A stretch of DNA of 64,000 bases, from positions 71,607 through 135,606 of the forward strand of contig MNCI01001062.1 in NCBI GenBank assembly GCA_015680685.1. The letters run 5' to 3'. The position numbers and the translations under genes were made by a program. The DNA is from Gnetum montanum (lineage: Eukaryota > Streptophyta > Gnetopsida > Gnetales > Gnetaceae). The notes under the pieces were generated by a model, which ran no database searches, was not told where the DNA came from, and was given only the letters and a program-made list of their open reading frames with translations. This document shows positions 11,846-24,966 of the stretch, in pieces; positions within the stretch are counted from its first letter, which is position 1, and the number at the start of each line of letters is the position of its first letter.

Positions 11846-14800
11846 TATTAGTGACATTTGCAACTAGACTACCAATGTGTAGTGGTTTTCAGGTCTTATG
11901 ACCTAAGGAAGTCACAAGATTGAAGGTGTTATTCAAATAAGTTTTAGGTTCTTGTTGGTCTCTGGCAACACGAAGGCTCAAATAACTTCAAATAAACTCA
12001 TTATTTATAAAATGTACTAAATGTGAGTATGTGTTTTGCTATTGTGAATGTTGAAATGGTTGGGTTGTATATAAAACTGTAATTGGCTATCATAAAAGAG
12101 ATTTCTATTTTGTTCAATCACTTAGTCTATATGGTTCCTATAATACGATACTTGTAACAAATAAAATTTTGCAAAAAATTTTAAGTATAATTCTTCCAAT
12201 CTACTCCTAATTTCCCCTAGAGAGAAAGTTACACAAGAAAACTAGAAATAGACCAAGATTCAATGGAATTAGAAAGAGGAAGAAAAGAAAGCAAAATTAT
12301 CTAAAATATCAAATATTTAAGAAAGATAAATTAACATAAGAAAATACTTCATAATAAAGCTATTTCTAATTCAATAACTATGAACTGTCTAAACTTTCTA
12401 AGCTCAACAAGCAATTTCATAAAGATAATCTTATTATACTACCAAAAATCGTTGCGTAAACAATAAAGTACAAGTATCTATTTTGGCTAGTTAATAGTTG
12501 TCAAAGATTGCATTCAATAGAGTTTTCATAAAATTTGATAATGTCTAGATTGAAATACCAAGGCAATACACTTCAAAAATAAAGAAGATATTTTAGTAAT
12601 TTCAAAATACCAAAGATTTTCCTAGATTCTCTATGCTCAAAATAAGAAAATTCATTAAGACATTACCATTAAATTGCTCTTGATGATTTTTAACAACATA
12701 AGCTCTTCTATGAAAAATCTTAATAAAAGTCTAATATTGCACAAAAATAGAGCCATAAAAGCAAGCTAGGAAAAATCCAAAAATTAAATGTCAAGCATGA
12801 TATTATCTAAACCATTAGCTAAGTAACTAAAACAAAATGGAAAGAAATGAACTCACAGGATTAAAATAAAGAAGTTGAATTAATGTCTTTAATAAGCCAT
12901 GCCTTTACAATCTTCAATCTTCCTCCAAGTTGCTTTACCTAATTCTCCCTTTTTTTTCTTCACTCTACCTTTGAAGCCTTTTTATAGTGGCTTTAGGTAG
13001 TTACAATAATCATAAAAAGTTAAGGGTATTACAAATATCTAGGGGATTAATTTATAGCCACCATAGAAGTTATAACTTCCATAAGAAGTTACTAAAAATT
13101 TGAGCTATGAATATCAAGTGTTCTATTGACAACAAATATCAAGTGGATAACAATAGTAAGTTACAAAAATTTTGAGGAATCATGCCATGGTAGGCAAGTG
13201 TCCTATGAGTAATTATTACCTTACAAATTTCAAGGGAATATTGTAACTTCCATAAGGAATAATATATATTTTTTAATTCTTAAATCCACTTAGAAAATAA
13301 AATTATAATTCATAAATTTGTCACTTAAACTAAAGAAAACTTCCTTTTAATGTTTAAAAATGATCATGTATTTGGTAATGTGAATAATGTTTTTAAAAAA
13401 TAAAATTATGTGGCATTTGGGCTTCATGTATTGCTACATCGCATTAATGTGTAACCTTGCGGAGGCCTTTACAATCCCCATGGCTTTCATGCTAGAAGCT
13501 ATGCATTCTTTTCTTTGTCTTGTAGTGCTTTCATTGGCCACTACCTATCCACCTTGGTTGCCTCTTTTGTCATCCCTTTTTCCATCCACATGCCTGGATC
13601 CTGAGGTGTTAAAGTCTCATGGCTGCATCTCTGTGTTAGTCATTCTAGAATTTTTGTCTAAATTTGTGCCAACTACAATGGAGAAATAGTCATGTTGCTA
13701 TTGCTCTGCTTCCAACCAATGGATGAGCTCTTCCCACGACACCATCAGTCTTCTCTTGCTACTGGCGTAGTTGCCTCCTCTGCTACATCTTAGCAACAAA
13801 CCTTACTTTGCATCTGCTTGTCAAATCTTGGAGAATGGATGAGAATAACAAAACTTCTGCATGCCCATAAAACTACTCTTGTTGCTGTTGTGAAGTTGCA
13901 ATGAGGGCATTGGTGATGTCAATATCCTAATGTTCTACTATTGATTGCTATTTTGGGGACATGAACAAAGCGTAAGAATGTCCATGTTGTTTTTGTTTCA
14001 TTTTCATTTCAAGATTATGAGCTTTCTTTCTAACTCCGAAGTACAGCAAATCATTTTTGTGATTTTGTTTCTATTGCAGGTTCTTTTCATAATGGAGATT
14101 AGGGTTTTAACTCTATACAACCAAAGACATTTTCATATTGTTTACTTGTTTGGGGTTTGCACATACAAACTCAATTTAGACGAGAACGGCAAGTGTAGAA
14201 CATGGATGCCCAATAGCATCCCTAGAATTCTAAAGTTAATTTTGATGAGCACATTAACAATTTGTGTTGTTAATAGATGTTGTGCTTAGGTTTAAATTCT
14301 TGATTTAGGCATAATGTACGTAATAATACTATGAATTTGTCTCTCCCTTTGGTTGAAATTAATAACTATGAAAATCCAACATTACAACTTTGATTTTTTT
14401 GTATTTCTCAAAGATTTACGCATTCTACTACAAAATCTTGTTTATATTGGATACTTCAAGTTAGATTTTTATTAATGCATTTGATAGCATCACTGTAACT
14501 ATTCATATCAATATATTGTTTAAAATATAGTCGTTATTGCAATTGTTCAAAGAAATAAACTTTGTGCTTTCTAGCATTTCACTTTGCATTTTACTTGCAT
14601 ACTATAACCTATATATAAGTTCCATCTTCACAAGTCATAGCCCTTGTTTCTCATTACATTACTACATAATTTATTCTTTTAAACTCTGCCTTTAATTTCT
14701 TAGCATACTAATCCGATTTTGCATGTCAAATACATTTGTATTGTGACAATCATTGAGACAAATCTCCATTACACTAATTTATGAAGTATAAACCAAATTG

Positions 14801-15031
14801 AGAAGAATTGATAATTCATCCTAGTATATATTACATTCTTTCTATCAACCTTATCTAGAGTATACTCATTCCACTCATGAGATGATTAACTGGTCTTATA
14901 ATTCATCATCCTTGAATTTTAGAAATCTAGGTATCCAACTTATTAAAAATATTCTAATGTATTAGAATAATTTCAGGAAAATAAGAAAGCTATTACAATC
15001 TTCTCCATCATAGGGTGTAAATGTGCTAACA
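11846..15031 (-). repeat. Solo LTR H1 (copia-type termini) inserted in B protease
   Basis: 3186 bases bounded by 5-bp target copies CCTTC (11841-11845) and CCTCC (15032-15036). The minus strand begins TGTTAGCACA at 15031 and ends CTAATA (worn CCAACA) at 11846. Orientation follows from the TATA box (12986-12977). No gag, pol or second LTR. The part 11846 to about 13420 is the inverted match of 18000-19634 in H2. TGTTRG...CYAACA ends are typical of Ty1/copia, but family is an inference. Weak ORFs at 13387-13689 and 13945-14289 have no recognisable domain. Confidence 0.8.
12977..12986 (-). promoter_or_regulatory. TATA box of solo LTR H1
   Basis: Reverse complement TATAAAAAGG, in the same context as the H2 box at 18540. 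Confidence 0.55.
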
Positions 15032-15420
15032 CCTCCATTAAAGAAATGCAACATCAGATTGGAGCTTGCTAATCAGTCCATTACTATTTCCATGGGATTA
15101 GTGGAGGATATTGTGATCATCGTCTATGGGTGGCCTTATTCTACAAACTTCCTACTGATCCTTGTTGATAACTACAAGGGGGACTTTCCTATTATAATGA
15201 AAAGGGTTTCTTTGAGCATAATTGATGCCCAGATGGAGATTTGAGACCTTTCCTTGAAAATTTCTAAGAAAAAAATTGGCAAAGTAGAGAAGAAGTGAGT
15301 TCCATGCATCACATACAGTGACATAAGGTATCATTGCATGCAAGAAATATGGCTCATATAAAGTACATCCATCAAAGCATACAAAAAGTGTGCCAAGACA
15401 TCTACTGTTTAGAAGTGTTT
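15032..15420 (+). pseudogene. Protease C-terminal part and cysteine linker, element B
   Basis: 15037-15244 continues the protease after H1 (PPLKKCNIRLELANQSI, VEDIVIIVYGWPYS, DFPIIMKRVSLSIIDAQ). The linker near 15300-15420 reads CITYSDIRYHC and later KKCAKTS with a final CLYVA. The second and fourth Cys are Tyr, the other four are kept, and spacing equals that in C and E. Confidence 0.65.
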
Positions 15421-15829
15421 GTATGTAGCACCCATAAAACAGGAGGATACCCAGTGGTTAATAACAGATGATGGGGTAAATTAAAAAAATATGCACGGAA
15501 CAAACAAAAATCCTCATAAGTGATTACATTAAATACATAGCTGAAATAAAGCAAATTAATAGCCAACTCTCCCATGCACAAATTGAGATGGATTAGTGAG
15601 AGTTGGAGATCCCATAACAATTCAAACAATAGCCCCTTGATCTAAAGGCCTTACCAAATAATATAGAATATGCTTATCTTGATAACAACAAGCTGGTAAT
15701 CATTAATGTTTTACTTGCTCAAGCACAAAAGAAGAAGCTGCTAAAAGTGGTTAAAAAATGGTCAATAGCTTTTGCCTAGTCATATCATGAATTGACAGGA
15801 ATTAATCCAAGGATATGCTAGCATTAGAT

Positions 15830-16730
15830 CTACATAGATCCTTTCATCAAATCCAAATAGTAGCTACAGAGGCAGTTGAGTCCTAAGTTGAAGCAAGTTG
15901 TAAGAGACAAAATTGAATGGCATCTTAAGGTAGGATTCATTTATCTCATTGCAAATAGTGAGTGGGTTTGCTCACTCAACATTATACCAAAGAAAAATGG
16001 TAAATGAAGTGTCTATATAGGCTATAGGCTATTGAATATGCAACTTTCAATGATTATTTTCCATTACCATTTATGGATCAAGTGTTGGATACTATTGCAA
16101 GGCATGGCTACTACAATTTTCTGGATATTATAGTGACTATAACCAAATCCAAATTGTACTAGAGGACCAAGACAAAAGTACTTTCATAAGTCCTTGAAAA
16201 ACTTTTACATACAAAAATATGTTATTTGGCCCATGCAATGCTCCTACTACTTTCCAAAGCCTAGTGCTTAGCATCATCTAGCAAAAAATTGATAGTAGTG
16301 TATAAGTCTTCACGAATGACTTCTCCACTTATGGTACCACTTTTGAGCAAGCCTTGAACTTTCTCAAGAAAGTGCTAAAACATTATGTGGAGACATGCTT
16401 AAGGATCAATTGGTAGAAAATCCATTTTATGATCTAAGAGGGAATATTCTTAAGGCATAGAATTTCAAAGAAAGAGATAAGATGAATCTGAAAAAAGTAC
16501 AGGTCATCCAAGGAATCACCAGGCAACCTGAAATAGATAAAGACGTGAGGTTAATCCTTAGACACACTAGTTACTATCAGAAATTCATTGAGAACTTCTC
16601 CAAAATCACCAAGCTACTGGTGAAATTAACCAAGAAGGATGTAACCTTTGACTAGGACAAGGAATGCAAACATGTATTCTAACAATTAAAGGAAAAGCTC
16701 ATAGAAACACCTATTCTACATGCTCCGGAT
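15830..16730 (+). pseudogene. Reverse transcriptase, element B
   Basis: Aligns with RT of C (55070-55940): motifs for PKKNGK, LLNMQLSMI (shifted), YYNFLDI and a catalytic box FTND at about 16310-16321, in which the first Asp is Asn. The primer-grip to connection part follows (HRISKKEI, LRHTSYYQKFIENFSK with shifts). No long open frame survives. Confidence 0.75.
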
Positions 16731-16976
16731 TAGTTCAGATCTTTTCACATCATGACGAATGCATCCAATTATGCATTGGGAGCGGTGCTTACACAATTGG
16801 ATGATCAGAAACATTCCATACTATATCAATTGTGTGAGTAGAAGCATTGTTGATGCACAACTAAATTATATCACCATTGAGAAGGAGCTCGTGGTGGTGG
16901 TGTACTCCTTGAAAAAATTCGAGCACTATGTGCTTGGATATAAAATCTTTGTGCACATATATTGTTGTGAAATTTT
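16730..16976 (+). pseudogene. RNase H, first part, element B
   Basis: 16759-16998 reads YYINCVSRSIVDAQLNYITI then EKELVVVVYSLKKFEHYVLGYKIFVHI, the gypsy RNase H core with the EKEL acidic residues. It breaks at H2 and resumes at 19640 with FLMNKPMMNP. Confidence 0.8.
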
Positions 16977-18539
16977 CACCATTATTATGGAGCAATGATG
17001 ATTTTTGGTAGGCTTTAAAAAATAATAAAGTTATAATACTTTGGTTTTATAAAAGACATATTTGAAGCTAGCCCAATATCAACTATAAGGGAAAGGTTTT
17101 AAAGGTAATATTTCAAAGTAACGTTAAAGGAGATTACTAGATTCATGTGAGAGATATGTTCAAGTATGGTATATTATATTTTAATCAAGAATTTAATTAA
17201 CATTAAGAATAAGTCAATAAATATTTAAATAAAATTCCAAAGTTTCAAAGCTGGCATTCATCAAAATATCCAAAGTTGTTGCAATAGCCATTCAAGAAAA
17301 TAGTGGCCATGTTAGGATGCCTAGTACTGGTTTGAATTATCAAGACTGAATGGTCTCCAATAGCATAGGCTTTCAAGATTAGACCCTTGCTACACCAGAA
17401 GGTAATGTGCCCAATGTAGCTAAAAACATGGCTAGATCCACAACCAGAAATGCGGTAGTTAGTTGTGGGCATCATGAACAAGCCAAAGGATTATCCCATG
17501 CAGCATACCTTAATCGATTCCACCTATAGCAATGACCAAATTTGAACTAATAAAGTCATGAAACAAGCACTGTGATGAGTGTAAGGTAGGCACATGAGCA
17601 TTTCTAGCAATTCTAGAACTACCAAGGTATAATGCGGCAATTTACAGAAACACTTACCTCTACATATTAAGCAGATGGACGACCTACAGTGCATGGAAGA
17701 AGTAGATATGACAATAGTAACCACACTAACCCTAAGCAACACCTACACAGATAGCCGCAACAACCATAAGCAAAGCCATAAGACTCCATCACATAAAGAT
17801 CCAAGTGCACTTGCTAGGAAAGAAGGGATGTAAGACATAGAGGTCATCACGCAGTGGTCCTAAAACCCCACTCTGTTGAGATCATGTTCCATTATTCTAT
17901 TTGTGAGCATAACAAGCACAAGGTAGTATACATGGTTGTAGATTTTAATGAACTTGTGGAATTCAATGCATGATTGCAGGGCTAATGCCATGTTTCCAAA
18001 ATTTCCTTGTTGTATTATGGTTTAAAGTAATTTTATTATTTTGATTTGATCTACCTTCTACCATGTAAAGTATCATTTAAAAATTTTAATCTCCCTTATA
18101 GGAAGAAGCCAATTTTGGCACAACATTATTGATGATAGGGGATATAATAATTTCACTCCATACAATATATCTTCTAAAATTATAAGGAAGAGGGTTTATG
18201 AACATTTGGCAAACATACCTTTATTTTCTACAACATTAAAACTTTATATAAGAAGTTATAATTTCCTATGAAAGTTATAACTTAATTTTCTTGATATTTA
18301 TGAAGTTGTGATTACCAAGAGGACATGTGCCAACTATGACATATATTTCTATAATTTTTGTCACTTCTCATGGTAATCTCCATGATATTTGTTACCAATG
18401 AAACACTTTGCAACCATATCTCAAATTTCTAATAACTTCCTATGAAAGTTATAACTTCTAGGATCATTATAAATTAATATCCCTAGATATTTGTAATACC
18501 CTTAACTTCTCATTATTATTGTAACTACCCTAAGGTCAC

Positions 18540-18548
18540 TATAAAAGG
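18540..18548 (+). promoter_or_regulatory. TATA box of solo LTR H2
   Basis: TATAAAAGG in the context CACTATAAAAGGACC. Fixes the plus orientation of H2. Confidence 0.55.
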
Positions 18549-19606
18549 ACCAAAAAAATAGAAAGAAGGGGGAGGAGCAACTTTGAAGAAAATTGAAGAT
18601 TGTAAAAGCATGGCTTGCTAAAGACATTAATTTGGCTTTAGATAGTTGCTTAGCTAATAGTTTAGATAGTATCATGCTTGGAATTTAATTTTGGGATGTT
18701 TTCTATGTTGCTTTTATAGCTCTATTTTTTCATAATATTAGACTCCTATTAAGAGTTACCATAGAAGAGCTTATGTTGTTGAAAAGCCCCAGGAGCAATC
18801 TAATAGTAATTTCTTGACGAAATTGCCTATTTTGAGCATAAAGAATCTAGGAAAGTCTTTGGTATTATGAGAAGACTAAAATAGCTTCATTTTTAAAAGT
18901 GTATTCCCTTGGTATTTCAATCTTAAAATTTTCAAATTTTCTGAAAAATCTATTAAATGCAATTCTTGACAACTATTAATTAGCCAAATAGAAACTCGTA
19001 CTTTGTCATTTCCATAGCAATTTTTGGTAGTATAATAAGATTTTCTTTATGAAATTGCTTATTGAGCTTTGAGGGTTTGAAAAATTTGTAGTTAGATTGA
19101 ATTGGAATAGCTCTATTGTGAAGTGTTTCCTCGTGTCAATGTATCTTGCTTAAATATTTGAGATTTCACATAAATCTACTTTCTTTTCTTCTCTTTCTAA
19201 GTCCATTGAATCTCTCTCTATTTCTAGTTTTCTTGTGAAACTTTCTCTCTGGGGAAAATTAGGATTAGATTGGCAGAATTATGCTCAAACATTTTTGCAA
19301 AATTTTATTTGTTACAAGCAACATACTATAGGGACTATATAGACTATGTGATTAGAAAAAATAGAAACCTTCAACAACTCATAGTATTTGACAAAGATAG
19401 CCAAATTTCTTTATGATAGTCAATTACAGTTTAATACACAACCCAACAACAAACACATACTCAAGATTAGTTTGTTTCATAACTACTAAGTCTATTTGGA
19501 GGTATTTAGACGTTGGTGTTGCCAGAGACTAGCAATCTCCTAAACCCTATTTGAAGAACACCTTCAATCTTGTGACTCCCAAGGTCATGAGACTAGAGGG
19601 CCCTAA

Positions 19607-19634
19607 TGTTGGCAATCCCAAAAGATTGCCAACA
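19607..19634 (+). repeat. Terminal hairpin at the H2 LTR end
   Basis: Perfect 11-bp stem (TGTTGGCAATC / GATTGCCAACA) around a 6-base loop forms the last 28 bases of the LTR. The H1 equivalent is eroded. Confidence 0.7.
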
Positions 19635-19639
19635 TATTT

Positions 19640-21050
19640 ATTTCTTAATGAATAAGCCAATGATGAACCCCCATGTCATACGATGACTAGTGATCTTGTA
19701 GAAGTTCGATCTTACAATCGTGGACAAAAAGGGAACCAAGAATGTGATTGTTAATTACTTGTCTCAGCTACAATGGGATGATAAAAGGATGAGGAGCCTA
19801 TATATAATCAATTTCTAGATGAACTTCTCTTTGCTAAATCTCTTGATGTTCAAACTTCTAGGTGTACTAATTGGTAAAATGATTTCCTTTCATAGTTTCT
19901 CACTTAGGAGACTCCACAAAAATGGGATAACAAGAAGAAATAATAGTTTCTTCACCAAGCCAAACATTACTGGGAAATTCAAGGTAATCTTTACAAGGTT
20001 TGTATGGATGGCTTGGCATGATGGTGTATACCTAATGTTGATCAACTACAAATCCTCTAGGATGCTCATAAAGGTCCTTGTGGGGACCATTATGCTCATG
20101 AAGATCCTCATGGTAGGGTACTTCTAGCCCACCATTTTCAGGGATGCCCATCATTTTGCCTACACTACTAATGAGATGAAGGAATGACAACCTAAATGCA
20201 AGGACCTCAATAGTGGATCCAACCACTTGAGTCCTTTAATATTAGGGGAATTCACTTCATTGGATCCATCACTCCCGTGTCCAATGGAAAGGCGAACATC
20301 ATCATAGCTATTGACTACTGCACCAAGTGGGCTGAAGTTGCAATTGTCATCAATTTTTCAACTTCCACTATAGCATGGTTTGTCCAATAAATTGTGGTAA
20401 ATAGATTTGTGTACCAAGAGCACTTATTTCCAATAATGGAACTCATTTTATGAGGGCTACTTTTCAAAAATTAATGTGATGCTTGGGGGTGCAACATAAA
20501 CTAACAACCTCATATCACCCCCCAAGCCAATGGTCAAGCTAAAGTCACTAATAGAAAGATAACCTAAATACTAACACATATAATTGGTAAGTATAAGAAA
20601 GACTAGAGCACAATACTTAATGATGCTCTATGGGGTTATCGATCCACATGAAATTTTCCTAGAGGGTAATCTCCTTATGAGTTGGTGTACAGGAAGTTAT
20701 CCAAATTCCCAATTCAAACTAAGCTCCATACACTTTCAGTCACTTCTAAGCTTGGTCTTGATCTTGTTCAAGCACAACAAGAATGCTTTATGATACTGAA
20801 CATGCTAAATGAAAACCAACATATAGCCTTAGCCATGAATGAAGTGCACAAGACACATGCCAAAAAACATCATGATGCATGGATAAGGATAGTTAAGTTT
20901 CAACCTACTGATAAGGTCTCCTATTGGATACCCATGCATGTACCTCAATGTCCTAAATTTCAAACATTGTGGAAAGAAGCTTACATAGTTCATGCAACTT
21001 TCCCTTCAAGTACCATAACCATTTATCATCCTTCAAGCCTAGAGAAATGA
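19640..21050 (+). pseudogene. RNase H end and integrase, element B
   Basis: Continues from before H2. Integrase: first Asp kept (IDYCTKWAE near 20310), second changed (LISNNGTHF near 20430, D to N), Glu changed (NGQAKVTNRK near 20530, E to K). The open stretch 20682-21050 holds the C-terminal domain (VYRKLSKFPIQTKLHTLS to FQTLWKEAYIVHATFPSS), the family's GPY/F region with the GP lost. No chromodomain follows. Confidence 0.8.
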
Positions 21051-22838
21051 TTGTTGGTCAATATCTAACAAGTAAAACCTTTTGTAAAACCTCAAGTAAC
21101 CAACAATACTAACACCTTAACATGTGCACAAGCACGTTTTATTTTTGAAACTATTCCTCTTAATTCAGTCGTGGAGGAGATGGCCATCCATGCTAACTCC
21201 TTGTGAGGACTAACCCATTTTTCGCCTTTTTTTTTACACTATTCTTCATATGTTTTTCATTTTTCTTAACTATTTTATAAATTATTTTATATATTTTTCA
21301 TTTTATTTTATCTTCCTTTTCAATACTTTTATCTTGTTTTACAGGAAAACTTTGATTTTTCACCACCACTCTTGTTAATTCTTGGAGTTAAATAATGCAA
21401 ACATTAATGTAATGATTGATTTGCTAATGGTTGAATTTTTGTCTTTTGATTATGACCTCTATTAACAAGTTTTTAGTTTTCTTATGATAATAGGTAGTGG
21501 GACCACATCATCCATCTATTCCATCTATTCTATAAAGGCTCTACATCTTGGCAGCATGAGGTCCTTCCATCTCAAAGTAAAAGTAACAAATTTTTTGGCT
21601 ACTTAACAAATTTAGAATGAATTAATAAGGAATGAGAAAGGGTGTGACTTCAAGGGAACTTGTCATATTTTGTTCTCAGCTTCTTTCTTGAGTTTTATGA
21701 TTCTTCTTCATTGGTCTCTCACCACTTCTAATGTTGACCATTAAAGGAAGCATGTCTTTGCATGGTATGGTTCTTGTGAAAAAAATAGCATCACCAAGAA
21801 CACAAGAATTCAAATCACAATCCTTAGACACAATAATGGGCTACAAGCACTCATTATGTGGCTGGAAAGACATGTTACCCATGTTTGAAGGCACACCTCT
21901 AACTAAGGCTCTTTCTATCTTCCTTCTTATCTTTTCTTCTTCTCTTAGAGTGGTGATTGTCCTTTCGGAATTGTCATGAACTCTTGATAGTTAAAGGGCC
22001 AGGATATGGTAATGTGAAGTCACTAACATTGGATGGACTTGGTCTAGACTGAGGATGGGATGGTATCAAATCAACTAATCACAAACTTCACAAGGATCTC
22101 ATGAGAACTTTATGTAGATCACCTACCTACCATTTTTTCTCCCTCTACCATCATGCTCAAACCATAACATACCATCCCATTAACTCATATCATGGTTACT
22201 TGATTCATTTTTTAAGGATCTCATAATCCTATGACATTTACTCCATTAGATATGAGTTTTAACTTGAAATAACCATGCATCATCGTTGGTGCCTATGAAC
22301 TCATCGAGATGAGGGCATGCAAGAGCATCACAAGCATATGCCTTGATTTGGGGAGGACCCACTTGCATTTCCTTTAGTCTAAGTTAAAATTCTGATCCAT
22401 TGGTTTTTGTGCAATCAATCCCATCAAATTGCATTTAAACATCCATATTTTCTTAATTTTGACATGTCAAATTCATTCAAACCTACTCAAAATCCTTTTT
22501 GCTTGCCAACATTACCCTCTTCTGTGTTGTTTCCATCATTTAGTGTTTTTCTAGCTTTCATTGGACTCTCATTTTGTTTCCAAACTCATCAAAAATTTCT
22601 CTTTTTCTTTATATGCAAAATTGTTAAGAAAAATTACATCAACTCAGCCCTATTGACAAGTTGGACGAGTCAACACAGATCTATTGATGCACCATAAAAA
22701 TAGTACAAATATGTGTGACACTTAGTTTTTTTGCATCATTTCTCATAGAAGCAAAATGAGCTTTTGCCATTTTTAGAGCCAATGAACTTTAACCACTAAC
22801 TTGATTTAGCTCATTTTTCAATGCTTGTGCTACCGAAG
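21051..22838 (+). other. Noncoding spacer between pol and ORF3, element B
   Basis: Holds the internal polypurine tract (21173-21183, GGAGGAGATGG) and conserved blocks at 21642-21657 (GTGTGACTTCAAGGGA) and about 21870-21910 (CATGTTACCCATGTTTGAAG, then CTCTAACTAAGG). The ORFs at 21731-21979 and 22407-22697 are not shared as protein with other copies. Confidence 0.6.
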
Positions 22839-23129
22839 GTAAGCTCTACATCATGGCAAACATAGACATTTGGCTTCTAGCAAAACTTTTTTGAAATTTT
22901 TCTAACTTCCCATGGTCATCCTATTAAAATAATATTAAAGTAAACTACCATAAAGGGTTAAGACCACCACATAAACTCTGATATATAACAAATAAAACAA
23001 TATTAAAATAATTCAACTAGCCAAGATCATAAACAAGCCCAAGCATAACCTAATCTAACGAGAAAGATATCACAATAAGTAAGGATTATGTGGTAAAAAG
23101 TTAGTCATGGGTTATGTTTGTGATCATAG
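22839..23129 (+). other. Predicted intron before ORF3, element B
   Basis: Donor ACCGAAG|GTAAGC and acceptor TGATCATAG|ATG, 291 bases, at the same place as in A and E. Confidence 0.6.
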
Positions 23130-24966
23130 ATGACACCAAAATGAGGATTGGAAGGGGGAGGAGAATCACAACCTAGGGATAAGTAACCAAGAGGAGGAAG
23201 GAACTAGCAGGAGCAACCACAATAGCTCCATGTACAAGCATCTAAGGCAACCCATGCAAAAAAACCCCTTTAAGAGGAGCTAAAAGTGGAATCTATTCAC
23301 CAAATTCCCATAGTAGAAACTAGCCAGTCAAGGAAATATGGGGCTTCCTGGCCAAGGCCTAGCTTGGAGATCACTTTGACAAAGGCTTTCTTGGAGAAAA
23401 TTAGGACCAAGGAAGTGCAAAGTTCTATTCTCTAGAAGTTGAATTTTGGATCCTTCTTGGAGCTAACACCTAAAGAGGTCCATATGCAGCTATAGGGGTC
23501 TTCCATGTGGTCCATTCTCTCCAATAGTATAATGGTACATGTGGGAGACCTACTTATTCTAAAATAGCTAAAAAGGAGACACATCAGTGAAAATTAAGGA
23601 CATCACCATCTCCTACTTGATTAAGACCATTACTGAGACCCTTGGGTTGCCAGATACTAGGGCCAAGTTGGCTAAGATCTGTACACAGGTGGACCCTAAA
23701 GCTAAAAAATAATGGATCCAACAATGCTATGGAGTCAACCACAAGAAGTATGGTGTCCTCACCAAGGTGAAACATGCATATTTCAAGATTGCAACCTATC
23801 ACCTGAATCCAATGGTGAGGCCCAACAAAGTAACAGCCTTCTCCACCCAAGCATGAACTTCTCTAAGTAAGAAATTCCTTGTCAACCTTCCCCAACTTAT
23901 TTATCTAGAGATTGAAAATAATCTCAAAGAAAAAGAGAAGGAAAGCAAGATGCTTCCATTTCCATGCCTAATCCACAAATTGTGCAAGAGAATATGAAAT
24001 TGTGCAAGAGATGATGAAATATAAGATACCAGTGAAGCTACAAGACAAGGAGTAGCCATCACAACCACCTAAAATAACACTGGAAATACTTGCAGCCATA
24101 GAATGTATCAAAAATATTCAAGAACAATAGTTATAGCAATAGCAAGGCTCCACAGGTGATGGAGAACCATCTGTCTACCATCCACCATGAGCCACTTGAA
24201 CAAGGTCGCAAGGATCATCAACTGGATGGATAGTGAGACTATCCTACTACTCTCTACTAAGAGCAACTAGGTGCCTACAAGGCCTAATCCTAGTGCCAAG
24301 GAGGTCATGGTGTCCATTCCCAAACAAACATTTCCTGAAATCTTAGGAAATGTTATGACCTTCTCTATCATGTTGGAGGAAGACGAGGGGAAAAATGTCC
24401 TAGTCATGCAACACAAAGGCTAAGAGAAAATGGTGGACATGGTGGCTGACATGGAGGCTAAAGCCCTAAATGCTCCTACAGCATTAGTTCTTAACATTTC
24501 CAACATGGAAGACATCTATGAGTTCACAAGGGCAAGGAGAGGTCACATGAGTGCTACCCAATATAAGGAGTTGTTGGAATGATTAGTTGAAATCAAGTAA
24601 CTACTTCTAGAGATCTTTGATCTTCTATATAATATTATTGCAAACTAGTAGTAGCTACTTAAGATAAGGAGAAAACTATTAATTATCAACACATACTTAA
24701 AGGAGGTCACTACCACCAATCAATGGTTGGACACAAAATTTGCAAAGTTGTGAGCCTGTCTCTCTAACCTTACGATTCTCAAGCCCAAGTTTACCAAGGA
24801 TGAAGCTTTCCAACAGCTAAAATTAAGATTCCAACAAGCTAAAAATGCAAAGGAGGTCACGATCTTAGATGCATTCTTACCAGAAGCCATGGCCTTCAAC
24901 ACTAACAGGAACCTATCAAAGTTCAAAAAGAAAACTTGGCTCTCACTAAGGATAATCATCACCTGT
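23130..24966 (+). pseudogene. ORF3, first part, element B
   Basis: Starts ATG right after the acceptor (MTPK then Gly/Glu-rich, matching A and E after C-to-T stops). About 23640-23960 encodes the conserved globular region that in E reads LGLPNTRTKLAK to YHLNPIVRPSKVTTFSTRA. From about 24480 on it is Lys/Glu/Leu-rich, likely coiled coil. Cut by D at 24967; continues at 30371. Confidence 0.7.

Larger units (their letters stand above)
16963..19634 (+). repeat. Solo LTR H2 (copia-type termini) inserted in B RNase H
   Basis: About 2.67 kb. The right end is firm: GATTGCCAACA (ending 19634), then target copy TATTT (19635-19639). The left end is either TGTTGTGA at 16963 (target copy TATAT) or about 16976 (target AATTT), because pol and LTR sequence look alike there. 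TATA box at 18540. The R-U5 side (18000-19634) is the inverted match of H1; the U3 side is more diverged. No coding region; the minus-strand stretches 17245-17481 and 17524-17742 have no known domain. Confidence 0.75.

Noticed and set aside
13387-14289. Two ORFs of 100 and 114 codons inside solo LTR H1
   Set aside because: No domain, no counterpart in H2, and positioned in U3 of an LTR reading the other way.
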